60,886 bases of DNA, taken from positions 1-60,886 of the forward strand of contig QMMN01000011.1 of the NCBI GenBank assembly GCA_003647275.1, written 5' to 3'. Source of the DNA: Deltaproteobacteria bacterium (GTDB taxonomy: Bacteria; Desulfobacterota; Desulfobacteria; Desulfobacterales; C00003060). Below the pieces are notes generated by a model. It did no database searches, was not told the DNA's origin, and saw only the letters and a program-made list of their open reading frames with translations. The position numbers and the translations under genes are program-made. The number at the start of each line of letters is the position of its first letter. The first letter of the stretch is position 1. This document shows, one piece after another, positions 7,318 through 16,984 of the stretch.

Positions 7318-10047
7318 TCACTTTTTTTTCTGCTCCTTTTCGGCCAGGACCGCATGGGCCGCTGCCAGCCTCGCAATGGGCACGCGGAAAGGAGAACAAC
7401 TCACATAATCCAGCCCAATCTGATGACAGAAGATTACCGAGCTCGGTTCCCCGCCATGCTCCCCACAGATGCCTATCTTGAGATCCTTGCGCACGGAACG
7501 ACCCCGCTGGACACCAAGTTCCATCAGCTGCCCGACACCGCCCTGATCAATGGCCTGGAACGGGTCGTCCTTCAGGATCTTTTTCTGCACATAGTCCGGG
7601 AGAAAGGTACCGGCATCGTCGCGGGAATATCCAAAGGTCATCTGGGTCAGATCGTTGGTACCAAATGAGAAGAATTCGGCCTCCTGGGCAATCTGATCGG
7701 CCACCAGGGCCGCGCGGGGCACCTCGATCATCGTCCCCACCATGTATTTAAACTTGACACCGGTCTTTTTCATAACCTCTTTGGCCACGCTGTCGATAAT
7801 TTCCCTTTGATCTTTAAATTCCTCCAGGGTTCCCACCAGGGGGACCATGATCTCCGGGGAGACCCTGATCTTGTTTTTGCGGCACTTGACTACAGCCTCA
7901 AAGATGGCTCTGGCTTGCATGGCTGTAATTTCAGGATGAGTAATTCCCAATCGGCAACCCCTGTGGCCGAGCATGGGGTTAAACTCTGATAGAAAGTCGG
8001 CCTTGGCAGCCACAGCCTTGACTGGAATGCCAAGGTGGTTGGCCATCTCTTTTTGTGTGGATTTTTCGTGAGGGACAAACTCGTGCAAAGGCGGATCCAG
8101 CAGCCTGATGGTGACAGGGCGGCCTTTCATGGCCTTGAAGATGCCGTAGAAGTCCTTGCGCTGCATGGGCAATAGTTTGGCAAGGGCTTTTTCGCGGCCC
8201 GCTGTGTCTTCGGCCATAATCATTTCACGCATGGCCCAGATTCGATCGCCAAAAAACATGTGTTCGGTTCTGGTCAAACCAATTCCCTCGGCGCCCAATG
8301 CAATGGCCGTCTGGGCGTCTTCAGGGGTGTCTGCGTTGGTGCGAACCTTGAGGCGTCGTATTTGATCAGCCCAGGTCATGAGCTTTTTGTAGCTGGTGTT
8401 CTTCTCTGGACCTGTGGCCACCAGTGGCAGTTTACCTTCGTATACAACCCCCTTGGTCCCGTTCATGCTGATCCAGTCGCCTTCTTTCAAGATCTTGCCA
8501 CGGAAGTTTACGGTTCTCTTCTTAAGATCAATACTGGTGATGTTACTGCAGCCGACAATGCAACACTTGCCCCAACCCCTTGCCACTAAAGCGGCATGGC
8601 TCGTCATACCACCCTTAGAAGTTAAAATGGCCTGCGCAGGCTTCATACCGTGGACATCCTCTGGCGAGGTTTCTTCACGAACCAGGATCACCTGTTCACC
8701 CTTGGTTCCAAGCTCTTCGGCCTTGTCTGCTGTGAGGACAATCTGGCCCACGGCTCCGCCCGGTCCGGCCGGAAGCCCGGCGCCAATCTTGGTTGCTGTT
8801 TTTTCTGCCTTGAAATCTAACATGGGGTGGAGAAGCTCTTCCAGTTGGTCTGGCCTTACGCGGGCAACAGCCGTCTCCTTTGAGATGAGACCTTCTTTCA
8901 CCATATCAACGGCCATCTTAATCGCAGCAGGACCGTTCCGTTTCCCGACCCGGGTCTGCAGCATGTAAAGCACGCCGTGTTGAATCGTAAACTCGATATC
9001 CTGCATGTCCTTATAATGGGTATCCAGCTTGCGCCTGATTTTGTCGAGCTGCTTGTAAATCTTGGGCATCTTTTGTTGAAGCGTTGGCAGGTGGCGGTTT
9101 GTGTCCACCTTGGATACCTCATTGAGCGCAAACGGGGTACGGATACCGGCCACCACATCTTCACCCTGGGCGTTGATCAGCCATTCTCCGTAGAAATTGT
9201 TATCACCTGTGGCTGGATTGCGGGTGAAGGCGACACCTGTTGCGCAATCATCTCCCATATTTCCAAAGACCATGGTTTGCACATTCACGGCCGTTCCCCA
9301 ATCATCAGGGAGTTTTTCAATCCGGCGGTAGGCCACGGCACGCTTGCCAAACCAGGAGAGAAATACAGCCATAATGGCCCCCCAAAACTGTTCCATGGGG
9401 TCGTCCGGAAAGGGCTTGCCAAGCACCTTTTTCACGGTCTTTTTAAATTCAACCGTAAGTGATTTCCAATCCTCTGCCGTGAGGTCCAGGTCTGTTTCAT
9501 ATCCCTTCTTTTCCTTAACCTTATCTATCAGGGCTTCCAGTTGGGATCTGATCCCCTGGCCTTCTTCAGGTTCAAGGCCAACGGCCTTTTCCATAACCAC
9601 ATCCGAGTACATGGCAATGAGACGACGGTAGGCGTCGTAGACAAAACGGGGATTGCCCGTTTTTTTGATCAGGCCGGGGATTGTTTTAGAGGTCAGTCCG
9701 ATGTTAAGCACTGTTTCCATCATGCCAGGCATGGAAGCACGGGCGCCAGAACGGACACTAAAAAGGAGCGGGTTTTGTGGATCTCCAAATTTCTGTTTCA
9801 TTAATTTTTCGACTCTGGCAAGGTTGGTCTCAACTTCCTTTTTAAGGCCCGCAGGAAGTTTTCTTTTCTGTCTGTAAAACTCGTTACACGCTTCTGTGGT
9901 AATCGTGAATCCGGGCGGCACGGGCATACCGAGCTTAACCATTTCAGCCATGTTGGCCCCTTTGCCACCGAGAAGATTTTTCATGGTTGCATTGCCATCT
10001 GCCTTGCCACCACCGAAAAAATAGACATACTTAGGGCTGGTTTTCAT
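7318..10047 (-). CDS. ppdK: Pyruvate, phosphate dikinase
   Basis: A 909-residue cytoplasmic enzyme that interconverts pyruvate, ATP and phosphate with phosphoenolpyruvate, AMP and pyrophosphate. The N-terminal nucleotide-binding domain begins with the GGKGANMAEM loop. The central phospho-histidine motif is GGMTSHAALVARG, with the regulatory Thr two residues before the catalytic His. The C-terminal PEP/pyruvate TIM barrel ends with the FGTNDLTQMTFGYSRDD and GICGEHGG motifs. Length is normal. A TTG at 10050 is in frame, but AAGGAG spaced eight bases before ATG 10047 favours the latter. A DUF299 regulator gene is divergent upstream, and a good promoter lies in the shared region. Confidence 0.97.
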   Translation of the reverse strand: MKTSPKYVYFFGGGKADGNATMKNLLGGKGANMAEMVKLGMPVPPGFTITTEACNEFYRQKRKLPAGLKKEVETNLARVEKLMKQKFGDPQNPLLFSVRSGARASMPGMMETVLNIGLTSKTIPGLIKKTGNPRFVYDAYRRLIAMYSDVVMEKAVGLEPEEGQGIRSQLEALIDKVKEKKGYETDLDLTAEDWKSLTVEFKKTVKKVLGKPFPDDPMEQFWGAIMAVFLSWFGKRAVAYRRIEKLPDDWGTAVNVQTMVFGNMGDDCATGVAFTRNPATGDNNFYGEWLINAQGEDVVAGIRTPFALNEVSKVDTNRHLPTLQQKMPKIYKQLDKIRRKLDTHYKDMQDIEFTIQHGVLYMLQTRVGKRNGPAAIKMAVDMVKEGLISKETAVARVRPDQLEELLHPMLDFKAEKTATKIGAGLPAGPGGAVGQIVLTADKAEELGTKGEQVILVREETSPEDVHGMKPAQAILTSKGGMTSHAALVARGWGKCCIVGCSNITSIDLKKRTVNFRGKILKEGDWISMNGTKGVVYEGKLPLVATGPEKNTSYKKLMTWADQIRRLKVRTNADTPEDAQTAIALGAEGIGLTRTEHMFFGDRIWAMREMIMAEDTAGREKALAKLLPMQRKDFYGIFKAMKGRPVTIRLLDPPLHEFVPHEKSTQKEMANHLGIPVKAVAAKADFLSEFNPMLGHRGCRLGITHPEITAMQARAIFEAVVKCRKNKIRVSPEIMVPLVGTLEEFKDQREIIDSVAKEVMKKTGVKFKYMVGTMIEVPRAALVADQIAQEAEFFSFGTNDLTQMTFGYSRDDAGTFLPDYVQKKILKDDPFQAIDQGGVGQLMELGVQRGRSVRKDLKIGICGEHGGEPSSVIFCHQIGLDYVSCSPFRVPIARLAAAHAVLAEKEQKKK

Positions 10048-10137
10048 CAATGACGCTCCTTTCTACGAAAATTTAAGCTAGTAAAAAGCTGTGCAAGTCA
10101 ATTGAATCTGGCTTGATATGGTGCCTCTAGAGAAATA

Positions 10138-10166
10138 ATAATAACATATAAGTTGGTGGAAATCAA
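10138..10166 (-). promoter_or_regulatory. Predicted promoter for ppdK
   Basis: On the minus strand TTGATT (10166-10161) is followed by 17 bases and TATTAT (10143-10138), a good sigma-70 type match. It would start transcription about 80 bases upstream of the ppdK ATG. Confidence 0.5.
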
Positions 10167-10250
10167 GCTTTTAAAAGAAATCAATCTCCAGGCCGGGTAG
10201 CAATAAACCCACATGGTTTGAACTGCTCGAAAAGATTTATTCCAAAAATG

Positions 10251-10279
10251 TTGCGAAGTCGTTGTCATTATGGTAGAAT
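10251..10279 (+). promoter_or_regulatory. Predicted promoter for the DUF299 regulator
   Basis: TTGCGA (10251-10256), 17 bases, TAGAAT (10274-10279). It faces away from the ppdK promoter, so the 360-base region 10048-10409 is a divergent control region. Nothing else was recognised in it. Confidence 0.45.
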
Positions 10280-10409
10280 GAATTTTATCATTCTCTCCTT
10301 ATCGTTTATTTAAACTGGTTGCTTCGTCGTTTTTTCGCGTTCTGTTGGTAAATGGTCACACTCGCAAGGATTGCTGAAGTCCTTTTCGGCCTGCAAGGTT
10401 CGCGATTCT

Positions 10410-11201
10410 ATGAGCCCGCCTAAAAGAAAGGTACATGTCTTCATTGTCTCTGATGCCACAGGCATTACGGCAGAGAGGGTGATCAGCGCGGTCTTGGTAC
10501 AATTCAAACAGATAAAGCCGACCTTTAAAAGATTTCCTTATATCAAGACAAGAGAACAGATAGAGAATATCCTGGCCAAGGCTGAGAAGCTTGAAGCGAT
10601 CGTTATTTACTCCCTGGTTTCACAAGAACTCCGCACATGGGTTCGCACAGAAAAAAGAAAAAAAAATGTCCACACCATCGATCTTCTTGGCCGGCTTCTG
10701 GAACGGATGGGAAGACTCTGGAATATGATACCTGCCTTTCGACCCGGGCTGTTGAAGGGAATAGGAGAAGAGTCAATCCGTCTTGCCGAGTCCATTGACT
10801 TCACGCTGAAACATGACGACGGGCAGGGGATACAGACCCTAGGGAAGGCAGACCTTATCATACTTGGCGTTTCTCGAACTTCAAAGACACCGACGAGTCT
10901 TTATATCTCGTGCAACAATAATCTAAAAGTTGCTAACGTGCCTATTATTCTAAACGTACAGCCGCCAAAGAAGATCTTTACCCTGAAGAGACGAAAAGTA
11001 GGTTTTACGATCACTCCGGAAAAACTTGCCTTTATAAGACAACAGAGGCTCAAATACGTAGAAACAACCGATTACACAGATATCGTGTCTATTAAAAAGG
11101 AACTGGAATATAGTCAAGCGATATTCAGACAGATAAAGGACCTGAAGGTCATAGACGTAACAAATAAGTCTATAGAGGAAATTGCCAATGAGGTTGTATA
11201 G
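10410..11201 (+). CDS. DUF299 kinase/phosphorylase, probable PPDK regulatory protein
   Basis: A 263-residue member of the DUF299 family. In this family an ADP-dependent kinase and phosphate-dependent phosphorylase switches pyruvate phosphate dikinase or PEP synthase by modifying a Thr near the catalytic His. The N-terminal motif is FIVSDATGITAE, and the P-loop-like motif is GVSRTSKTPTSLY. It lies head-to-head with ppdK, so PPDK is the likely target. A TTG at 10371 would add 13 residues, but AAGGA is too close to it, and ATG 10410 gives the usual family N-terminus. Confidence 0.88.
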   Translation: MSPPKRKVHVFIVSDATGITAERVISAVLVQFKQIKPTFKRFPYIKTREQIENILAKAEKLEAIVIYSLVSQELRTWVRTEKRKKNVHTIDLLGRLLERMGRLWNMIPAFRPGLLKGIGEESIRLAESIDFTLKHDDGQGIQTLGKADLIILGVSRTSKTPTSLYISCNNNLKVANVPIILNVQPPKKIFTLKRRKVGFTITPEKLAFIRQQRLKYVETTDYTDIVSIKKELEYSQAIFRQIKDLKVIDVTNKSIEEIANEVV

Positions 11202-11314
11202 GATGCCCGATCGTGGTCAGAATATTCATGCTACAAGATATCAGGCATCGGTTATCAGATATCAGGTATCAACCAGAAACGATTCGCAAATAGCGGAAAG
11301 GGGATGATGGAGCC

Positions 11315-13702
11315 ATGAAAAAAAGCGATTTGGTGCTCTGGTTCAAGGACCTGGGACGGGAAGACATTCCACTTGTGGGTGGTAAATGTGCGAATCTGGG
11401 GGAACTGTTGGGTCAGATTGGCGTCCCTGTACCCAATGGTTTTGCTGTCTCGGCTTATGCATACCAAGTTTTCTTGAAAAAGACGCGGGTAGGAAAGAAA
11501 ATTGATGCTTTCCTTTCTGGTATGGATATGGCTGACATGGAATCCCTGCAGGATGTGTCGCGAAAAATCAGGAAGCAGGTGGAAGACCTGCCAATGCCAA
11601 AGGAGATCGAAAAGGCGATTTTGGGGGCATACCAGACGCTTTGTAAGCAGGTCGGCAAGAAGCATGTGGCCGTGGCCGTTCGGTCTTCGGCAACGGCTGA
11701 GGATCTACCAGGCGCCAGTTTTGCGGGCCAGCAGGATACCTTCCTGAATGTAACCCAGAAAACGCTTTTAAAGAGTGTCCAACGGTGTTGGAGCTCTCTC
11801 TTTACACCGAGGGCCATTGTCTACCGAAAAGAAAAGGGGTTTTCACACGACGAGGTACTCATCAGCGTAGCGGTCCAGGAGATGGTCTCTTCTGAAGCAT
11901 CTGGTGTCATGTTCACGCTGGAGCCGGTCAGTGGCGAGAAAGACAAAGTGATTATCAATGCTTCTTGGGGCCTGGGTGAAGCGATTGTAAGCGGTCAGGT
12001 GACACCAGACGAATACGTCGTGGAAAAGGCGACTTTTCGCATCATAGACAAACAGATCTTCAAGAAAGAAAAGCAAATCGTGTCCGATAAGAAAGGGAGC
12101 ACAAAATGGGTCCCGGTTCCCAAGAGCATGAAGGACAAACCAGCACTGAGTGATGAAGCCATTTTACGCTTGGCACAATACGGCGTGCAGATAGAGAATC
12201 ACTATGGCGTCCCGCAGGACATTGAATGGGCCGTGGACAAGGAGGGCCGGATCTTCATTCTTCAGGCAAGGCCTGAGACCGTTCACGGGGAAGAGGGAGA
12301 AGTGAAAAGAGAAAAGAAGGGGGATTTTATGGAAGAGGATATACTTGTGAGGGGCATGGGTGTGAGCCCTGGTCAGGGATCAGGCAAGGTAAAGGTCCTG
12401 TTAGACATCAAGGATATATCCAAGTTCGAGAAGGGGGACGTGCTAGTCACAGAGATGACTACACCTGATTGGGTCCCGGCCATGAAGATCGCCTCTGCAG
12501 TGGTGACGAACTTAGGCGGCAAGACATGCCATGCCGCCATCGTGAGCCGGGAACTGGGGATTCCATGCATGGTTGGCTGCGAAAATGCGACAGAGATCCT
12601 GAAAGACGGTGAAGTGGTAACAGTAGACGGCCAAAGAGGTCTTGTTTTTAAGGGAGCTGCTGTTGAGGAAGAGGGAGGCAAAGCCCCGTCGGCCCTTGTA
12701 GATCTGTCCAGTCAGGCAATAACAGCGACCAAGGTGTATGTCAATCTGTCAATTCCCGAGATCGCCAAAAAAGTGGCACGGGAAACCAATGCGGATGGCG
12801 TTGGCCTCCTTAGAGCGGAACACCTGATGCTTAGTATTGGGAAACATCCGAGGCTCCTTTTGGAAGAGGGCGGAGATCAGGTGATGGTGGATACGTTTTC
12901 CCGTGGTGTCAGCCAGGTCGCCGAAGCGTTCTTTCCACGTCCGGTGGTGTATCGATTCCTTGATTTTAAGCCTGACGAATTTCTCGAATTGCCCGGTGGA
13001 GAAAAGTATGAACGGGACCATGTAGGCCCAAATCCCATGATCGGCTATCGGGGACAATACAGATACATAAAAGAGGATGACATCTTCAGGCTTGAGCTAC
13101 AAGCCATTAGACAGGCCAGGGAAACCATGGGTTTCACCAATATCTGGGTCATGATTCCCTTTGTCAGGACCCTTGAAGTCTTTAGGGAGACGGTCAAGGT
13201 GATGCGTGAGGAAGGCTTAGATCCTCGGGCCAATCGTGATTTTCAACTCTGGATCATGGTGGAGGTTCCCAGTGCCTGCTTTATGATCGAGGAATTCTGC
13301 AGGGAAGGGATAGACGGCGTCAGCTTTGGCACCAACGATCTAACCATGCTCGTCCTTGGCGTGGACCGAAACGATGCGTCCGTGCAGGAGCTCTATGATG
13401 AAAGGAACCTGGGGGTGTTGCGAGCCATTGCGTACACCATTTCGGTCTGTAAGAAATATGGCGTGACGACCTCTATCTGCGGACAGGCCCCAAGCGTTTA
13501 TCCGGACTATCTTGAGTTCATGATCCGATGTGGTTGCACTTCCATTTCGGTCAATCCTGATACTGTTGTGGCATCCAGACGAGGTGTGGCCGCAGTAGAG
13601 CAAAAGATTCAATTGGAAAAGGCACTGGGGATGGTATCCAAACCAAAAATCGCCAAAACCCCCATGGAAGATGTATTCTTCTGGAAATCTTTAGAGGATT
13701 GA
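11315..13702 (+). CDS. ppsA: Phosphoenolpyruvate synthase
   Basis: A 795-residue enzyme forming phosphoenolpyruvate from pyruvate and ATP, with release of AMP and phosphate, for gluconeogenesis. The ATP-grasp part has GGKCANLGEL near residue 22 and AVRSSATAEDLPGASFAGQ near 125. The phospho-histidine motif is GGKTCHAAIVSRELG. The C-terminal barrel includes FGTNDLTMLVLGVDR, and the SICGQAPS motif supplies the catalytic Cys. It is followed after three bases by a UPF0146 gene and then by a second DUF299 gene, which suggests one operon in which the DUF299 protein regulates this enzyme. A GGAG directly precedes the ATG. Confidence 0.95.
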   Translation: MKKSDLVLWFKDLGREDIPLVGGKCANLGELLGQIGVPVPNGFAVSAYAYQVFLKKTRVGKKIDAFLSGMDMADMESLQDVSRKIRKQVEDLPMPKEIEKAILGAYQTLCKQVGKKHVAVAVRSSATAEDLPGASFAGQQDTFLNVTQKTLLKSVQRCWSSLFTPRAIVYRKEKGFSHDEVLISVAVQEMVSSEASGVMFTLEPVSGEKDKVIINASWGLGEAIVSGQVTPDEYVVEKATFRIIDKQIFKKEKQIVSDKKGSTKWVPVPKSMKDKPALSDEAILRLAQYGVQIENHYGVPQDIEWAVDKEGRIFILQARPETVHGEEGEVKREKKGDFMEEDILVRGMGVSPGQGSGKVKVLLDIKDISKFEKGDVLVTEMTTPDWVPAMKIASAVVTNLGGKTCHAAIVSRELGIPCMVGCENATEILKDGEVVTVDGQRGLVFKGAAVEEEGGKAPSALVDLSSQAITATKVYVNLSIPEIAKKVARETNADGVGLLRAEHLMLSIGKHPRLLLEEGGDQVMVDTFSRGVSQVAEAFFPRPVVYRFLDFKPDEFLELPGGEKYERDHVGPNPMIGYRGQYRYIKEDDIFRLELQAIRQARETMGFTNIWVMIPFVRTLEVFRETVKVMREEGLDPRANRDFQLWIMVEVPSACFMIEEFCREGIDGVSFGTNDLTMLVLGVDRNDASVQELYDERNLGVLRAIAYTISVCKKYGVTTSICGQAPSVYPDYLEFMIRCGCTSISVNPDTVVASRRGVAAVEQKIQLEKALGMVSKPKIAKTPMEDVFFWKSLED

Positions 13703-13705
13703 GCC

Positions 13706-14089
13706 GTGCGCAATAGCTGCAAGGGCCTGGTAGAGTATATTGCAGGTGCATATGGTCGTGCTGCGGAGATTGGCATTGGCCATTTTCCTGACGTGGCCCT
13801 GGCCCTTGCGGATAGAGGCGTTCGGATCTTTGCTACCGATATTAAGCCGTTTTTGCACGACGGACTCAAGGTCGTGGTTGACGATATCACCCAGCCGAAT
13901 CCGTCTTTATACGCCGGGGTCCATCTTATCTATGCTCTTAGGCCACCATTGGAGTTGGTACCTTATATGGTCCGGCTGTCAAAGGCGGTTTCAGCTGATT
14001 TAATCGTTAAATCCCTTGCCTCTGAATACCCAGGAGGGCAATTGACCGGCAGGGGAAATACCACCTTTTTTCTGTGGAACAACCCATGA
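13706..14089 (+). CDS. UPF0146 family protein
   Basis: A 127-residue protein of the UPF0146 family, best known from archaea and with no assigned function. The pattern VEYIAGAYGRAAEIGIGHFPDV, followed after about 20 residues by ATDIKP and VVDDITQP, matches a small Rossmann fold like the front half of an S-adenosylmethionine methyltransferase. No methyltransferase catalytic motif is evident. It starts with GTG after AGAGG, three bases beyond the ppsA stop, and its stop overlaps the next start codon in an ATGA. Its position in the ppsA operon suggests a link with PEP synthase or its regulation, which is inference. Confidence 0.8.
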   Translation: MRNSCKGLVEYIAGAYGRAAEIGIGHFPDVALALADRGVRIFATDIKPFLHDGLKVVVDDITQPNPSLYAGVHLIYALRPPLELVPYMVRLSKAVSADLIVKSLASEYPGGQLTGRGNTTFFLWNNP

Positions 14090-14940
14090 AAAGGAAAGAG
14101 GGCACACCCAAAAGACCTTCTTCTAGGTCCAAGACCATTTACCTGGTTGGAGAGATGACCGGAGAGACCATCAGCAAGATTGCCAGGGCATCATTGGCGC
14201 AGTTTAGCCGCGAGAAGGTTAAGGTCAAGACGTTTTTCCAGATAAGGGACAAACAACAGATCCGGGATATTGCAAAGAAGGCGGCACAGGATAAGGCCCT
14301 GGTGGCCTTCAGCGTGATCCGGCCGCCTTTAAGGGATTTCTTGATACAGGAGGCCGAGCGCCGGGGAATCAAGGCGATTGATGTCATTGGTGATTTCATT
14401 GTCCAGCTGTCCATCTTTTTGAAGGAAAAACCAATGGCGATTCCCGGACGACAGTACATTCTGGACGAAGACTACTACCGACGAATCGAGGGGATTAACT
14501 TTGCGGTCAAACATGACGATGGAAAGATGCCCCAGGGTCTGAAGCTTGCCGACCTGGTCCTGGTGGGTCTTTCTCGAACAGGCAAGACCCCCCTGTCGAC
14601 CTATCTTGCCAACAAGGGATGGAAGGTTGCCAATGTCCCCCTTCATCCAGACATGGCCGCCCCAGAAGAGCTATTTCAGGTAGATCAGCGAAAGGTCTTT
14701 GGCCTGATCATTAGTGTTGAGAATCTCGTAAAGCTTAGAGAGGGGAGATTGAAGCAATTGGGTCTTGCGCCCTATGCGAAGTATGCGGACCCTGTCATGA
14801 TAGCCGATGAGATCGAGTGGTGTAAGGCGTTTTTTCAACAGAATCCCCGCTGGCGGATCTTGGATATCTCTGATAAGGCCATTGAGGAAGCGGCTGCAAG
14901 TATCCTCAGGGCTTACCAGACCGGGAAAAAACCTGTCTGA
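14086..14940 (+). CDS. Second DUF299 kinase/phosphorylase, probable PEP synthase regulator
   Basis: A 284-residue DUF299 paralogue. The P-loop-like motif is GLSRTGKTPLSTYLA, and the middle has the family pattern INFAVKHDDGK. The N-terminal motif reads VGEMTGETIS in place of the usual VSDxTGxTAE. A GTG at 14074 is in frame, but ATG 14086 forms an ATGA overlap with the preceding UPF0146 gene, typical of translational coupling. Being in the ppsA operon while the other paralogue faces ppdK, it is probably the PEP synthase-specific regulator. Confidence 0.85.
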   Translation: MKRKEGTPKRPSSRSKTIYLVGEMTGETISKIARASLAQFSREKVKVKTFFQIRDKQQIRDIAKKAAQDKALVAFSVIRPPLRDFLIQEAERRGIKAIDVIGDFIVQLSIFLKEKPMAIPGRQYILDEDYYRRIEGINFAVKHDDGKMPQGLKLADLVLVGLSRTGKTPLSTYLANKGWKVANVPLHPDMAAPEELFQVDQRKVFGLIISVENLVKLREGRLKQLGLAPYAKYADPVMIADEIEWCKAFFQQNPRWRILDISDKAIEEAAASILRAYQTGKKPV

Positions 14941-14955
14941 CGGCCCGAAATGCAT

Positions 14956-15894
14956 CTAATCCCTGCACGGGCTTTCATATAGCCTTCCCTGGCGCCACCT
15001 TTGGACAAAGGCCTCTGTGACTGAAATGTCAACACCTGTCTTTTGCGCGGCCTCTGTAAGATGCTTCATGGTCTCATGCACCTCCCTGGCCAGATCAATC
15101 AGGGCATAGATCTTGACGCTTCGTTTCCACACTTTTACAGCCTCTTTGTCGTGGCCTTGCCTGATATATGCCAGACCCATAAAGAAGAGATCATCTGCGA
15201 TACCCTTATAAAAACCAAGCTTACGGTCAATAGACAGGGCCTTTTCAAAAGAGGCCACAGCCTTCTCTGGCCGGCCGGCCTTAAGCATCAGGTTGCCAAA
15301 GGCAAAATGCAACGAAGCCATACCCAATGGGTCAAGGCTGTGGGACTGGTTCAGGCAACTGTTGAAGACCTTTTCTGCGGCCTGGTATAATCCCTTTTTG
15401 GTCAACAAAACGCCCTTGTTTTGGAGCAGTGGAACCAGCAGACGCTTATTTTTTTTGGGCAGCAGGTCCAGGGCCTCATCGATGACCTGCTCAGCCCTGT
15501 CCAGCTTATCCATATGAATAAAGGTGGCTGCTTTATTTGAAAGGGCCCTTACAATTCCTTCCTGGTCATTCAAGTCTGAATATATGGCGTAGGATTCATC
15601 AAAGAATGAAACTGCCTCCTCATAGTTGCCCGTTATCCTGTAAATGGTTCCAATATTGTTCAGGCTCATGGCCGCCCCGTCCAACACATCTGATGCAGAG
15701 AAAAGCTCATAAGCCCTGAAGAAATACTCGAGTGATTTTCTGTAACAGCCCTTCTGGTACCATTCAAGGCCCTTTGTCATCTGCTTGTCGCCTGCGCTCA
15801 GATGCCGCGGAATGCGTTTTACAGGCTTACCTGCCGTGCAGGCGAAAACAAGCATCAAAAGAACGATGATCACCACCAAACTGGACCTTTTCAT
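14956..15894 (-). CDS. TPR-repeat lipoprotein
   Basis: A 312-residue predicted lipoprotein. The N-terminal signal ends in LVFAC, with the lipidated cysteine at residue 19. Residues about 40-260 form at least five tetratricopeptide-like repeats (for example AMSLNNIGTIYRITGNYEEAV). Such proteins act as scaffolds at the membrane. Its start overlaps the mlaD-like stop by four bases (ATGA), so it probably belongs to the lipid transport operon, perhaps as an accessory outer-membrane-side component. That role is inferred from position only. Confidence 0.82.
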   Translation of the reverse strand: MKRSSLVVIIVLLMLVFACTAGKPVKRIPRHLSAGDKQMTKGLEWYQKGCYRKSLEYFFRAYELFSASDVLDGAAMSLNNIGTIYRITGNYEEAVSFFDESYAIYSDLNDQEGIVRALSNKAATFIHMDKLDRAEQVIDEALDLLPKKNKRLLVPLLQNKGVLLTKKGLYQAAEKVFNSCLNQSHSLDPLGMASLHFAFGNLMLKAGRPEKAVASFEKALSIDRKLGFYKGIADDLFFMGLAYIRQGHDKEAVKVWKRSVKIYALIDLAREVHETMKHLTEAAQKTGVDISVTEAFVQRWRQGRLYESPCRD

Positions 15895-16889
15895 CTTCTC
15901 AATCCTGTATCGATGTTTTCACCTTTGGGCTCAGGAGGAAGGTTGGGCTTTATAAGAAAATTCTTCTGAATAGATTGTACGACCTTATCGACCTCCTCCA
16001 CACCATCTCTTATTTCTCTTATGCCGTGTTTCGTTGATTTTGTGACGATGGGGACATCTTGACTTCCTTTTTCTATATTGTTCAGCACCTGGTTGATTAT
16101 ATACATACTCTTTCTCAGGCTATCCATAATGTCCGGGGCTTTTGCGCTCGCATCTCCAATATTTTTTGCAATATCATGGGCTGTGCTTGTGGCCTGTTCC
16201 ACGTTTGTAAGGATTCTGTTTACATGGTTGAGTTGTGTATATATCTTTTGAAGTAATTCCTCCGAGCGTATGAGTCTGCCTACCGAGCCTTTTCCTTCTT
16301 TGATTTCGCGGGTGATCACTTCTATGTGCGCCAGAGTTTTGGCAATGCTGTCCAGCGAAGTGTAAAGCGGCCCTTGTGGGTCCCGCATATGCTCTACGAT
16401 TTCTGAGATCGCTTGAATGCTCTTTATAATCATCTTGGCGGTCTTTTCCACCTCAAACTCTGCCATAAAATCGGCCAATGACTTTTTTGCTATTGATGGG
16501 ATGGTGCCGTCTTCGGGGATGGGGGATGCCTCGGGTGTTCCGGGCTTGATAGATACGTATTCCGATCCTATGAAAGTCGGGCTTTCAACGGTTGCTACAG
16601 AGTCCATTCTTATTCGGGGTGCATAGTCTTTTAAGATGGCCAGCTCTACCTTGACCTTATCACCCTCGAGCCTGACACTTTTCACCTTGCCTATGTCAGC
16701 TTTATAAAGCTTTACTCGCGCATTTTTACTGAGGTTGTATGCTTCATCAAAGACAGTATAATAAGTGACATACGTTTCAAACCAGTCTTTTCCTCGACCG
16801 ATCATGACAATAATACTCAAAAGAAGTGCAACCATGATCACCATAAAGGCGCCAACGGTTCTTTCTCTTGCGTTAAAACTTGTTCTCAT
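15891..16889 (-). CDS. MlaD/MCE-domain lipid transport protein
   Basis: A 332-residue MCE-family protein, the periplasmic lipid-binding part of Mla-type ABC systems. One N-terminal transmembrane segment (about residues 11-31) is followed by a single MCE domain (about 35-120, with LSKNARVKLYKADIGKVKSV). A long helical C-terminus then contains repeated segments such as HDIAKNIGDASAKAPDIMDSLR. A TTG at 16988 would add 33 cytoplasmic residues and overlap the ATPase-like gene, but ATG 16889 gives the usual MlaD N-terminus and is preferred. Confidence 0.87.
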   Translation of the reverse strand: MRTSFNARERTVGAFMVIMVALLLSIIVMIGRGKDWFETYVTYYTVFDEAYNLSKNARVKLYKADIGKVKSVRLEGDKVKVELAILKDYAPRIRMDSVATVESPTFIGSEYVSIKPGTPEASPIPEDGTIPSIAKKSLADFMAEFEVEKTAKMIIKSIQAISEIVEHMRDPQGPLYTSLDSIAKTLAHIEVITREIKEGKGSVGRLIRSEELLQKIYTQLNHVNRILTNVEQATSTAHDIAKNIGDASAKAPDIMDSLRKSMYIINQVLNNIEKGSQDVPIVTKSTKHGIREIRDGVEEVDKVVQSIQKNFLIKPNLPPEPKGENIDTGLRR

Positions 16890-16984
16890 TGCCTTCTTGC
16901 CTCGGCTTTTCTCTGCAGGTATAACAGATTCAACGATGAACCGCAAAAGCGAGTGCATTCCCTGCCGCTTGTTGCAGGGAATCT

